A DNA stretch of 64,000 nucleotides from Acetobacteraceae bacterium (GTDB lineage Bacteria > Pseudomonadota > Alphaproteobacteria > Acetobacterales > Acetobacteraceae), in NCBI GenBank assembly GCA_947475245.1, contig CANJLW010000019.1:1-64000 (forward strand). Reading direction: 5' to 3'. Under the pieces are notes generated by a model that was given only the letters and a program-made list of their open reading frames with translations, ran no database searches and had not been told where the DNA came from. The position numbers were made by a program, and so were the translations under genes. Shown here piece by piece: positions 28,858 through 36,849 of this stretch (position 1 is the stretch's first letter; every line of letters begins with the position of its first letter).

Positions 28858-28886
28858 GATTTAGCAGCTTGCCGAACCCGACGCAA
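28858..28886 (-). promoter_or_regulatory. Probable sigma-70 promoter of tRNA-Gly
   Basis: Reading the minus strand: TTGCGT (28886-28881), a 17-base spacer, then TAAATC (28863-28858), with the tRNA 5' end 12 bases further. Between them lies a GC-rich discriminator, usual for growth-rate-controlled stable RNA promoters. Spacing is ideal and the boxes match moderately. Confidence 0.5.
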
Positions 28887-29046
28887 TTCCAACCTCGCCC
28901 CTGAAGATGGCTGAAAATTAAGCAGATCGTCCCCTCGGGGTAACGGTCGCCGCAAAGCGGCGGTCAGGGATGAACCGGTTCTAACGTATTGAAATAGACT
29001 TAGAATCAATCGGAATCGACCAGATCGAAAACCGAGTGAACCCGAC

Positions 29047-29064
29047 TTGGCACGGCAGGTGCAT
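29047..29064 (+). promoter_or_regulatory. Sigma-54 (-24/-12) promoter for the urt-ure cluster
   Basis: TTGGCACGGCAGGTGCAT has the -24 GG (29049-29050) and -12 GC (29061-29062) separated by exactly 10 bases, inside TGGCAC and a (T)TGCA-like box. This is close to the full RpoN consensus. Transcription would start near 29073, about 50 bases before the urtA ATG. Urea uptake genes are typically NtrC-controlled, so nitrogen limitation is the expected signal; no clear upstream NtrC site pair was identified. Confidence 0.75.
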
Positions 29065-29123
29065 AGCTGCCTTGCGTAGCTCCGATGAGCGAGCGAACAA
29101 CGCGGGAAACAGGATCAAACGTA

Positions 29124-30461
29124 ATGACATCGATCGAACCGACTCTCTCTCGTCGCGGGCTTGCGCGCCTCGGTGCCGCCGCCGCGACGATCGCCGCCAT
29201 GGGCGCCGTCAAGGCCGCGACCTCTCCCGCCGTTGCGCAGGCAGCCGGCGGACCGATCAAGGTCGGTATCCTCCACTCTCTGTCCGGCACGATGGCGATC
29301 AGCGAAACCACGCTGAAAGACGTCATGCTCATGCTCATCGAGCAACAAAATGCCAAGGGCGGTCTGCTCGGCCGCAAGCTCGAAGCGGTGATCGTCGATC
29401 CCGCCTCCAACTGGCCGCTGTTCGCCGAAAAGGCCCGCCAGCTGATCTCCGTCGACAAATGCGCCGCGACGTTCGGCTGCTGGACGTCGGTGTCGCGCAA
29501 ATCCGTGCTGCCGGTGTTCGAGGAACTGAACTCCATCCTGTTCTATCCGGTGCAGTATGAAGGCCAGGAATGCAGCCGCAACGTGTTCTATACCGGAGCG
29601 GCACCGAACCAGCAGGCGATCCCGGCGGTTGATTACCTGATGGCCGAAAACAAGGTGCAGCGCTGGGTTCTGGCCGGCACCGACTATGTCTATCCGCGCA
29701 CGACGAACCAAATCCTGGAAGCGTACCTGATCAGCAAGGGCGTCTCCAAGGACGACATCATGATCAACTACACGCCGTTCGGGCACTCCGACTGGCAGAA
29801 CATCGTGGCGTCGATCAAGAAATTCGGCAGCGCCGGCAAGAAGACCGCCGTCGTTTCGACCATTAACGGTGACGCTAACGTGCCGTTCTACAAGGAACTC
29901 GGCAACCAGGGCATCAAGGCGACCGACATCCCCGTCGTCGCGTTCTCTGTCGGCGAAGAAGAACTGGCCGGCATCGACACCAAGCCGCTGGTCGGCCATC
30001 TGGCTGCCTGGAACTACTTCCAAAGCGTCGACGTGCCGCAGAACAAGGCCTTCATCGACGCGTGGAAGAAGTTCACCAAGAATCCGAAGCGCGTCACGAA
30101 CGATCCGATGGAAGCACACTACATCGGCTTCAATATGTGGGTGAAAGCGGTCGAAGCCGCCGGAACCACCGCCTCCGACGCTGTTATCGACTCCCTGCTC
30201 GGCGTTTCCGTGCCGAACCTGTCGGGCGGCTACTCCGCCATGATGCCGAACCATCACATCACCAAGCCGGTTCTGATTGGTGAAATCCAGGGTGACGGCC
30301 AGTTCAACACCGTGTCGCAGACCGCCGGCCTGGTCGTGGCGCAAGAATGGTCGCCCTACGTCGCCGATACAAAGGACCTGATCGGAGACTGGCGGGCACC
30401 GTTGAAGTGCGGCGCTTTCAATGTGAAGACCGGCGCATGCACCGCAGGCAAGAAGGCCTGA
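29124..30461 (+). CDS. urtA: Urea ABC transporter substrate-binding protein
   Basis: 445 residues from MTSIEPTLSRRGLARLGAAA. SRRGLARLG plus a hydrophobic Ala-rich stretch looks like a Tat export signal. The mature part starts GPIKVGILHSLSGTMAISET and contains FGCWTSVSRKSVLPVFEELN, FYPVQYEGQECSRNVFYTGA and DPMEAHYIGFNMWVKA, all diagnostic of UrtA/AmiC-like urea binders. It delivers urea to UrtBC in the inner membrane. A ribosome site AGGA lies about 9 bases upstream. It is the promoter-proximal gene, with a strong terminator just after it, so it is expected to be made in excess of the permeases. Confidence 0.95.
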   Translation: MTSIEPTLSRRGLARLGAAAATIAAMGAVKAATSPAVAQAAGGPIKVGILHSLSGTMAISETTLKDVMLMLIEQQNAKGGLLGRKLEAVIVDPASNWPLFAEKARQLISVDKCAATFGCWTSVSRKSVLPVFEELNSILFYPVQYEGQECSRNVFYTGAAPNQQAIPAVDYLMAENKVQRWVLAGTDYVYPRTTNQILEAYLISKGVSKDDIMINYTPFGHSDWQNIVASIKKFGSAGKKTAVVSTINGDANVPFYKELGNQGIKATDIPVVAFSVGEEELAGIDTKPLVGHLAAWNYFQSVDVPQNKAFIDAWKKFTKNPKRVTNDPMEAHYIGFNMWVKAVEAAGTTASDAVIDSLLGVSVPNLSGGYSAMMPNHHITKPVLIGEIQGDGQFNTVSQTAGLVVAQEWSPYVADTKDLIGDWRAPLKCGAFNVKTGACTAGKKA

Positions 30462-30478
30462 TCGCCTGACAGCCAATT

Positions 30479-30523
30479 GGGGGTCGGCCGTTTTCCTCCC
30501 CGGCCGGCCCCCAATTTTTTTTT
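30479..30523 (+). terminator. Intrinsic terminator between urtA and urtB (likely partial)
   Basis: A 12-base-pair GC-rich stem (30479-30490 with 30501-30512, one G-T pair) and a 10-base loop, followed by AA and nine T residues. It is one of the clearest terminators in the window, yet urtB starts only 13 bases later with no separate promoter seen. The likely role is to let most transcripts end after urtA and a fraction read through. Confidence 0.85.
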
Positions 30524-30535
30524 GAGAGCTTTGGT

Positions 30536-32125
30536 ATGTCCCGAATTTTAGCCGCTGTGCTGCTGATCGTGCTGGCGCTCGCGCCCGTTTCGGCCCGCGC
30601 GCAGCAGGCCGACGAAGCCTTGGCCGCCATGGGGGCGCCGGGCTTTGATTCCCTGCGACGCGGTGTGGAGCAATTGGCTCTGTCCGGTCACCCAAGGGCC
30701 GCCGCGATCATCGGCGCGCTGCAAAACGGTCGTCTGTTCGCGCGCGCCGACCGGGCGTTGTTCATCAAGACCGACGCAGACGACTTCGTTGAAGCGGCGA
30801 CCGGCGCGCCATCGGATGTGCAGGCCGGCGCGGTGAAGCCCGTGCGGCTGAACAATTCCGTACGCGGCGCGATTGACGCGGCATTGGGCAGCCTGCGCCT
30901 TTTTGCGCCGGATGCGGCTACCCGAGCACTGGCGGCCGAAGCGGTCTTTAAGTCCCGCGATCCCGCCGCTTTGCCGGCTTTGGAACGCGCCCTGGCGGGG
31001 GAAAAGGATTCCGCCGTCAAGCGCCGCATGGAACAGGCACGCGCCGCGGCGCTTTTGTTCTCCGCCGAGGCCAACGATGCGGACCGCATCGCGGCAATCG
31101 CGGAACTGCGCACGCGCGGCGATATGGATGTCCGCGGGCTGTTGGCGACCCTGACCGCGCAATCGCCCGCGGTGGCGGACGCGATCGGGTCCGCGATCGT
31201 CGCCATCGATCGTTCCCTGCAGCTATGGAGCGTGGCGCAGAGCGTATTTTACGGGCTCAGCCTCGGGTCCGTCCTGCTGCTCGCCGCCGCCGGTCTGGCC
31301 ATTACCTTTGGCGTGATGGGCGTGATCAACATGGCGCATGGCGAGATGGTCATGATCGGCGCCTATGTCACCTTCGTCGTGCAGCAATTCATGAAAGTGC
31401 ACACGCCGGGGCTTTATCAGGCGAATTTGCTGTTCGCCATTCCGCTGGCGTTTCTGGTCGCGGGCGCCATCGGCGTGGCGATCGAGCGCAGCCTGATTCG
31501 TTGGCTGTACGGTCGGCCGCTGGAAACTCTCCTGGCAACCTGGGGTCTGTCGCTTGTCCTGCAGCAGGCCGTGCGGTCGCTGTTCGGCGCCAATAACCGC
31601 GACGTCGATACCCCTTCGTGGATGAGTGGCTCCAGCGATCTGGGTGGCATCGTGCTGACCTGGAACCGCGTTTACATCATAGTGTTCGCCGTTCTCGTGC
31701 TAGCCGCGCTGATGGCCGTGCTGCGCTTTACCTCATTGGGTTTACGCATGCGGGCGGTGACACAGAACCGCCGCATGGCCGCGGCGATGGGTATTCGCAC
31801 CCCGTGGATCGACGCGCTGACCTTTGGCCTGGGATCCGGCGTCGCCGGCATGGCGGGTGTCGCGCTGAGCCAGATCGACAACGTTTCGCCGAACCTCGGG
31901 CAGAGTTACATCATCGACAGCTTCATGGTCGTCGTGTTCGGCGGCGTCGGGAACCTGTGGGGCACGACGCTGGGGGCGTTGACACTGGGTATCGTCAACA
32001 AGTTCCTGGAGCCGGTGGCCGGGGCGGTATTGGGTAAAATCGTGGTGTTGGTGCTGTTGATCATGTTCATCCAAAGGCGACCCAGGGGCATGTTCCCGCT
32101 CAAGGGCCGAGCGGTGGAGGCATGA
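30536..32125 (+). CDS. urtB: Urea ABC transporter permease UrtB
   Basis: 529 residues. A signal-like segment (1-23) and a helical, Ala-rich extracytoplasmic N-terminal domain of about 210 residues, as in proteobacterial UrtB, precede a LivH-type permease domain with about eight helices. Permease motifs: ITFGVMGVINMAHGEMVMIG, MRAVTQNRRMAAAMGIRT and VVVFGGVGNLWGTTLGA. With UrtC it forms the urea channel. Its stop overlaps the urtC start (ATGA). Confidence 0.94.
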   Translation: MSRILAAVLLIVLALAPVSARAQQADEALAAMGAPGFDSLRRGVEQLALSGHPRAAAIIGALQNGRLFARADRALFIKTDADDFVEAATGAPSDVQAGAVKPVRLNNSVRGAIDAALGSLRLFAPDAATRALAAEAVFKSRDPAALPALERALAGEKDSAVKRRMEQARAAALLFSAEANDADRIAAIAELRTRGDMDVRGLLATLTAQSPAVADAIGSAIVAIDRSLQLWSVAQSVFYGLSLGSVLLLAAAGLAITFGVMGVINMAHGEMVMIGAYVTFVVQQFMKVHTPGLYQANLLFAIPLAFLVAGAIGVAIERSLIRWLYGRPLETLLATWGLSLVLQQAVRSLFGANNRDVDTPSWMSGSSDLGGIVLTWNRVYIIVFAVLVLAALMAVLRFTSLGLRMRAVTQNRRMAAAMGIRTPWIDALTFGLGSGVAGMAGVALSQIDNVSPNLGQSYIIDSFMVVVFGGVGNLWGTTLGALTLGIVNKFLEPVAGAVLGKIVVLVLLIMFIQRRPRGMFPLKGRAVEA

Positions 32126-33237
32126 CCCTGGATCGCTCGACGGTATTGACGCTGCTGGCCGTGTTGGGCGGCGCGTCGATCCTGGCAATCCTGAACCAGG
32201 CGACCGCGTCCGGTTCGGCTTTGCATGTCCCCACCTATGTCATTGCCTTGGCCGGAAAATATTTGTGCTTCGCCATGCTCGCTCTGGCGGTGGACCTGGT
32301 CTGGGGCTTTGGCGGGATCCTGTCGCTTGGACATGCCGCTTTCTTCGCCTTGGGTGGCTACGCGATGGGCATGTACCTGATGCGCCAGATCGGCACGCGC
32401 GGAGTCTATGGCAATCCGATGCTGCCGGATTTCATGGTCTTCCTGGGCTGGAAAGAGCTGCCCTGGTACTGGTTCGGCTTCGAATGGTTCCCCTTCGCCA
32501 TGCTGATGGTCGTGCTGGTGCCGGCGGTCCTGGCGCTGGTGTTCGGCTGGTTGGCGTTCCGGTCTCGCGTCACCGGTGTCTATTTGTCGATCATCACCCA
32601 GGCGCTGACTTATGCCCTGTTGCTGGCGTTTTTCCGCAACGACATGGGGTTTGGCGGCAACAACGGGCTGACGGACTTCAAGGACATTCTCGGCTTTTCG
32701 GTTCAGGCGGATTCCACCCGATCGGCTCTGCTGGTGATTTCGGCCCTGTTCCTGTGCGCGCAGTTTCTGATGGCGCGGTTCGTCATACGGTCCCGCTTCG
32801 GCAAGGTTCTGATCGCGGTACGCGACACCGAAACCCGCACGCGGTTCCTGGGCTATCGGCCCGAAGCCTATAAGCTCGTCGTGTGGGTCCTGTCCGCGGC
32901 GATGGCAGGGATCGGTGGGGCGTTGTACGTGCCGCAGGTCGGCATCATCAACCCCGGGGAGTTCTCGCCCGGTAATTCGATCGAGGCCGTGATCTGGGTC
33001 GCCGTCGGCGGACGCGGCACGCTGGTCGGCGCCATTCTGGGCGCGGTCCTGGTGAATTTCGGCAAGACCTGGTTCACCGGGGCACTGCCGGAGCTTTGGC
33101 TGTATGCTCTCGGCGCGCTGTTCATCTTCGTCACTCTGTTCATGCCCAAGGGTGTCATGGGCCTGTTCGCCAAACGCATGGGCAAGCGCGAAAGCAGCGC
33201 CGCCCCGGGTCCGGCAACCGGGAGGGCGGTTGGATGA
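32122..33237 (+). CDS. urtC: Urea ABC transporter permease UrtC
   Basis: 371 residues, LivM-type permease with about ten helices. Landmarks: LVWGFGGILSLGHAAFFALG, WLAFRSRVTGVYLSIITQAL, MGFGGNNGLTDFKDILGF, FGKVLIAVRDTETRTRFLGY and VAVGGRGTLVGAILGAVLVN. The last two and the FGGNNGLTDFK block are typical of UrtC rather than amino-acid LivM. Start and stop both overlap neighbours by ATGA, so translation is coupled along urtBCD. Confidence 0.95.
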   Translation: MTLDRSTVLTLLAVLGGASILAILNQATASGSALHVPTYVIALAGKYLCFAMLALAVDLVWGFGGILSLGHAAFFALGGYAMGMYLMRQIGTRGVYGNPMLPDFMVFLGWKELPWYWFGFEWFPFAMLMVVLVPAVLALVFGWLAFRSRVTGVYLSIITQALTYALLLAFFRNDMGFGGNNGLTDFKDILGFSVQADSTRSALLVISALFLCAQFLMARFVIRSRFGKVLIAVRDTETRTRFLGYRPEAYKLVVWVLSAAMAGIGGALYVPQVGIINPGEFSPGNSIEAVIWVAVGGRGTLVGAILGAVLVNFGKTWFTGALPELWLYALGALFIFVTLFMPKGVMGLFAKRMGKRESSAAPGPATGRAVG

Positions 33238-33980
33238 GCGAGGCGGACACATTACTCTACCTCGACGGCGTCACCGTGACCTTCGACGGATTCCGTGCGT
33301 TGAACGCGCTGTCGCTGGTGCTTGAAGCCGGCGAGATGCGCGCCGTCATCGGCCCGAACGGCGCCGGTAAAACCACGATGATGGATGTCATCACCGGCAA
33401 GACCCGGCCGGACTCCGGCAAGGTCGTGTTCGGCAGCGCGACCGACCTCACCAGGCTTGACGAACCGGCCATCGCGGCCTTGGGCATTGGGCGCAAATTC
33501 CAGAAACCGACGGTGTTTGAGCCGCACACGGTTTGGGACAATCTGCTGCTCGCCCTCGCGGGGGATCGGCGCCCGCGCTTTTCCCTCTGGGCGCGGGAAA
33601 CCGGCGAGGAGCGTTCTCGGATCGAGGCGATTCTGGAAACCGTGCGGCTGACCGATCAGCGCGGCCGCCTGGGCGGCGATCTGTCGCATGGTCAGAAGCA
33701 ATGGCTGGAAATCGGCATGCTGCTGGCGCAGGAGCCTCAGCTTCTGTTGGTCGACGAACCGGTTGCGGGCATGACCGACGCGGAAACCGAGCAAACCGCC
33801 GAGTTGCTGCGTGAGATCAACAAGACCCGCAGCGTGGTGGTGGTGGAACACGACATGGCGTTCGTGCGTGCCCTGGGCGTCAAGGTGACGGTACTGCACG
33901 AAGGGTCCGTGCTGTCCGAAGGCTCGATCGATCACGTAAGCGAAGACCCTAAAGTGGTCGAAGTGTATCTGGGGCGCTGA
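33234..33980 (+). CDS. urtD: Urea ABC transporter ATP-binding protein UrtD
   Basis: 248 residues, LivG-type ATPase. Walker A IGPNGAGKTTMMDVITG, Q-loop GRKFQKPTVFEPHTVWDNLL, signature LSHGQKQWLEIGMLLAQ (the LSHGQKQWLEI variant is typical of UrtD), Walker B LLLVDEPVAGMTDAE and switch VVVEHDMAFVRAL. The ATG overlaps the urtC stop; an in-frame upstream start lies inside urtC. It ends overlapping urtE by one base (TGATG). Confidence 0.95.
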   Translation: MSEADTLLYLDGVTVTFDGFRALNALSLVLEAGEMRAVIGPNGAGKTTMMDVITGKTRPDSGKVVFGSATDLTRLDEPAIAALGIGRKFQKPTVFEPHTVWDNLLLALAGDRRPRFSLWARETGEERSRIEAILETVRLTDQRGRLGGDLSHGQKQWLEIGMLLAQEPQLLLVDEPVAGMTDAETEQTAELLREINKTRSVVVVEHDMAFVRALGVKVTVLHEGSVLSEGSIDHVSEDPKVVEVYLGR

Positions 33981-34675
33981 TGCTGGAAGTCAAAAACGTC
34001 GATCTGCACTACGGCGCGGCGATTGCCCTGCGGCAGGTCTCGATCCGGGCGGAAATCGGCGCGGTTACCTGCGTGATGGGCCGCAACGGCGTGGGCAAGA
34101 CGTCCTTGCTGCGCGCCATCGTCGGTGCCCATCCGATCACCTCCGGCTCCATCGTTTGGGAAGGCCAGGATATCTCCCGCCTGCCATTGTACGAGCGTGC
34201 TCGGCGTGGCATTTCCTGGGTGCCGCAGGGGCGCGACGTGTTTCCCCTGCTGACGGTGCGAGAGAATCTGGAGACCGGATTCGCCGTCCTGCCGCGCGGG
34301 CAGCGCTTCGTTCCCGATGAAATCTTCGAGCTGTTTCCCATCCTGAAAACCATGCTCGGCCGCCGCGGCGGCGACCTTTCGGGCGGGCAGCAGCAGCAAT
34401 TGGCGATCGCGCGCGCGTTGATCATGAAACCGCGCCTGCTGGTGTTGGATGAGCCGACAGAGGGTATCCAGCCGAGCATTATCAAGGATATCGGACGGGT
34501 GATCGCGCTGTTGCGGTCGCGCGGCGAAATGGCCATCCTGCTGGTCGAGCAATATTTCGACTTCGCGCAGGAGCTTGCCCAGACCATGGTGATTATGGAC
34601 CGCGGCGACGTGGTGCTTTCCGGGCGGCGAGAGGAACTGGACGAGCAGGATGTTCGACGTCGCCTGTCTGTCTGA
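33980..34675 (+). CDS. urtE: Urea ABC transporter ATP-binding protein UrtE
   Basis: 231 residues, LivF-type ATPase. Walker A MGRNGVGKTSLLRAIVG, the UrtE-typical RRGISWVPQGRDVFPLLTVR, signature LSGGQQQQLAIARALIM, Walker B LLVLDEPTEGIQPSI and switch EQYFDFAQELA. It pairs with UrtD. Its last 26 bases overlap the ureD start, which ties urea import directly to urease production. Confidence 0.95.
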   Translation: MLEVKNVDLHYGAAIALRQVSIRAEIGAVTCVMGRNGVGKTSLLRAIVGAHPITSGSIVWEGQDISRLPLYERARRGISWVPQGRDVFPLLTVRENLETGFAVLPRGQRFVPDEIFELFPILKTMLGRRGGDLSGGQQQQLAIARALIMKPRLLVLDEPTEGIQPSIIKDIGRVIALLRSRGEMAILLVEQYFDFAQELAQTMVIMDRGDVVLSGRREELDEQDVRRRLSV

Positions 34676-35489
34676 TCCCACCGTCCATCAACGCGCTGTT
34701 GGAGAGCTGCGGGTTTCGTTCAAGCGCCGGGGGGAGGCAACCGTCCTCGACGGCCTGCGCCAGGCCGGGTGCCTGAAGGCGCGGTTTCCGAATTGCGCGA
34801 CGCCTGGCTGGCTGGATGCCACGATGTTGAACACCGGCGGCGGCGTTGTCGGCGGTGATCGGCTGGATCTGTCGTTCTCCGCCGGGGTGAACACGCGGGT
34901 TATGGTGGCGGCGCAGGCGGCGGAGCGGTTTTATCGCGCCCTGCCGGACAGCGCGCCGTCGCGGGTGCAAACGACGGTTGCCGTTGCCGCGGGCGCGGCG
35001 TTCGAGTGGTTGCCGCAGGAAACGATCCTATACGATCGATGTGCCTTGGAACGACGGCTGGACATCGAACTGGCGGCGGATGCCTGTTTTCTGGGCGTTG
35101 AGTCGTTGGTATTCGGCCGGACGGCGATGGGTGAAAGCGTTGAATCCGGTTGGCTGCGGGACACCATTCGGGTGCGCAGGGCCGGCGCGCTGCTGTTGCA
35201 CGATGCAATTCGGTTGAATGGGCCGATCGCGTCGATGCTTGCACGCCCGGCGGTCGCTGCCGGCGCTCGGGCCGTCGCGACATTGATCTACGTGGCACCG
35301 GACGCCGAACAACAATTGGATGCGGTGCGCTCGGCGACGGATGCGGGCGAATGCGGTGTCAGCGCGTGGAGCGGAATGCTTCTGGCGCGTATACTGGCGC
35401 CGGACGGCGCTTCCTTGCGCGGCCTGACAATGGCGGCGCTGGCGGTGTTGCGCGCGCCGCGGCCGTTGCCGCGTGTGTGGCTTTGTTGA
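34650..35489 (+). CDS. ureD: Urease accessory protein UreD
   Basis: 279 residues. Conserved UreD blocks: [39 protein letters not shown] and [20 protein letters not shown]. UreD binds apo-urease and, with UreF and UreG, allows carbamylation of the active-site Lys and nickel insertion. It overlaps urtE by 26 bases and precedes ureA by 13 bases. Confidence 0.94.
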   Translation: MFDVACLSDPTVHQRAVGELRVSFKRRGEATVLDGLRQAGCLKARFPNCATPGWLDATMLNTGGGVVGGDRLDLSFSAGVNTRVMVAAQAAERFYRALPDSAPSRVQTTVAVAAGAAFEWLPQETILYDRCALERRLDIELAADACFLGVESLVFGRTAMGESVESGWLRDTIRVRRAGALLLHDAIRLNGPIASMLARPAVAAGARAVATLIYVAPDAEQQLDAVRSATDAGECGVSAWSGMLLARILAPDGASLRGLTMAALAVLRAPRPLPRVWLC

Positions 35490-35502
35490 TTGGACGGATG
35501 CG

Positions 35503-35805
35503 ATGAACCTGACCCCGCGTGAGAAAGACAAGCTGCTGATCAGCATGGCCGCCATCGTGGCGCGCCGCCGGCTGGAACGCGGCGTGAAGCTGAATTACCC
35601 CGAGGCGGTGGCCCTGATCACGGATTTCGTGGTCGAGGGCGCGCGTGACGGCCGCTCCGTCGCCGACCTGATGGAAGCCGGCGCGACGGTGCTGACCCGT
35701 GAGCAGGTGATGCCGGGGATCGCGGAGATGATCCACGATGTGCAGGTGGAAGCGACGTTTCCGGACGGGACCAAGCTGGTGACGGTGCATGAGCCGATTC
35801 GGTAA
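35503..35805 (+). CDS. ureA: Urease subunit gamma
   Basis: 100 residues, exactly the usual length. It starts [20 protein letters not shown] and continues [40 protein letters not shown] and a final LVTVHEPIR, all standard for UreA. It is the smallest structural subunit of the (alpha-beta-gamma)3 enzyme. In most operons ureB follows within a few bases; here a 1 kb insert carrying a toxin-antitoxin-like pair separates them. Confidence 0.97.
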   Translation: MNLTPREKDKLLISMAAIVARRRLERGVKLNYPEAVALITDFVVEGARDGRSVADLMEAGATVLTREQVMPGIAEMIHDVQVEATFPDGTKLVTVHEPIR

Positions 35806-35809
35806 CAGA

Positions 35810-35838
35810 TTGACGTTTATACGGAAATCCCGTATAGT
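35810..35838 (+). promoter_or_regulatory. Sigma-70 promoter with palindromic operator for the toxin-antitoxin pair
   Basis: TTGACG (35810-35815), a 17-base spacer and TATAGT (35833-35838) make one of the best -35/-10 pairs in the window. Overlapping both elements is the inverted repeat ATACGG (35819-35824), 5 bases, CCGTAT (35830-35835), a probable operator for the downstream HTH antitoxin. The predicted start of transcription is only about 3 bases before the toxin ATG at 35848, so the mRNA may be leaderless. Confidence 0.7.
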
Positions 35839-35847
35839 ACGTGGGTC

Positions 35848-36133
35848 ATGGAGCGTCTGTTCGACTGGGATGATGCCAAGGCGGACGCCAATCTGGCAAA
35901 GCATGGCATTTCCTTCCTTCCTGGCTGCGGTTGCGGTGTTCGCCGACCCCGTACTGGTGGAACTCGATACCGAACGTGTCAGTGATCGCGAAGTTCGCCG
36001 AAAGGCAATTGGGATGATCGAAGGCCGCTTGTTTACGGTCGTGTTCACGATGCGGAACGATATGACCAGGATCATTTCCGCCCGCCGGTCGAATACCTCG
36101 GAGAAGAGAGCTTATGGCCCGTTTCGTTCTTGA
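35848..36133 (+). pseudogene. brnT: BrnT-family toxin gene, frameshifted at a TTCC tandem repeat
   Basis: The first frame gives MERLFDWDDAKADANLAKHGISF, written here as M1 to F23, then leaves the family pattern and stops at 35983-35985 after 45 residues. The +1 frame continues the family exactly: AVFADPVLVELDTERVSD, IGMIEGRLFTVVFTMR and RIISARRSNTSEKRAYG, ending at 36133. The switch lies in (TTCC)3 at 35910-35921. With two copies the reading would be ISFLAAVAVFADP, a normal BrnT (about 94 residues). BrnT is a RelE-like ribonuclease. Either the gene is dead, or the repeat switches it on and off by slippage. The 3' end overlaps the antitoxin gene by 20 bases. Confidence 0.75.
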
Positions 36134-36497
36134 CCCCCGTAACGCGCCGCGCCTGTCAGCGGGCGAGAAGGCTCGTCTGGATGCGATGACGGATGAGGAA
36201 ATCACGGCGGCGGCCCTGTCTGATCCGGACAATCCGCCATTAACCGAGAGTGAACTGGACCGGGTTCGGGCAATCCAGTTGATCCGATCCATACGGGCGG
36301 CGGCGGGGCTTAGTCAGTCCGGCTTCGCCGCTGCGTTCCGAATCAAACCTGGCCGGTTGCGGGATCTCGAGCAAGGGAGGACGCGGCCCGACAGTGCGAT
36401 GTTGGCTTATCTGACGGTGATCGCGCGCGAACCGGATGCGGTGCGGCGCGCGTTAGCGGCAGCCGATGGACCGGTCAAAGTCATGGCCTATGGTTGA
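36114..36497 (+). CDS. XRE-type antitoxin partner of the BrnT-like toxin
   Basis: 127 residues, intact. The N-terminal half includes MTDEEITAAALSDPDNPPLT, a neutralisation-type segment like those encoded next to brnT. The C-terminal half is a helix-turn-helix: IRAAAGLSQSGFAAAFRIKP followed by LRDLEQGRTRPDSAMLAYL. Classical BrnA has a ribbon-helix-helix domain, so this is the XRE version of the pairing. GAGAAGAGAG precedes the ATG. It should bind the toxin and repress the promoter at 35810-35838. It remains open although the toxin is frameshifted. Confidence 0.8.
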   Translation: MARFVLDPRNAPRLSAGEKARLDAMTDEEITAAALSDPDNPPLTESELDRVRAIQLIRSIRAAAGLSQSGFAAAFRIKPGRLRDLEQGRTRPDSAMLAYLTVIAREPDAVRRALAAADGPVKVMAYG

Positions 36498-36849
36498 TAT
36501 CGGGAAGACACTTCGAAAAGTCCCGGCATTCGCGAACGAAGCCGAGGAAGGGCGCTTCGGCAACGTAGGCGGCAGTCTCCACGAGGAATTAGTCGAACCG
36601 GGTATTTATAACTCACAGTGTGGGAACGATTTTTTTGAATTCGAATGGCAAGGTCAGCGGTTGCTCGCAACAGGGCACATTGAGAATGGCGGTAATACCC
36701 CTGAATCAAGGCAGCGCCTGCCTATATATTATAATTGGTATCACGAAACAAACCAGATTGTAGTTGCAGAAATGCCCGCCCATCGACGTGCTGGTGCCAG
36801 TTGGTTATCAACGAAACCTGATCCAAGGAAACCCCATGATCCCCGGTGA
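36490..36849 (+). CDS. Hypothetical protein between the antitoxin gene and ureB
   Basis: 119 residues from [20 protein letters not shown]; the family is not recognised. The middle looks like a real folded protein ([18 protein letters not shown], then [19 protein letters not shown]), rich in aromatics. Its DNA is clearly more AT-rich than the urease genes around it, including a T7 run and TATATATTATAAT. The start overlaps the antitoxin stop, and the last 14 bases overlap the ureB start, so the 3' end may be a chance fusion to urease DNA after insertion. No signal peptide or motif was seen. Confidence 0.45.
   Translation: MVDIGKTLRKVPAFANEAEEGRFGNVGGSLHEELVEPGIYNSQCGNDFFEFEWQGQRLLATGHIENGGNTPESRQRLPIYYNWYHETNQIVVAEMPAHRRAGASWLSTKPDPRKPHDPR

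Noticed and set aside
29115-30695. A 526-codon minus-strand ORF opposite urtA
   Set aside because: Antisense shadow of urtA; no recognisable protein pattern and it crosses the strong urtA-urtB terminator.
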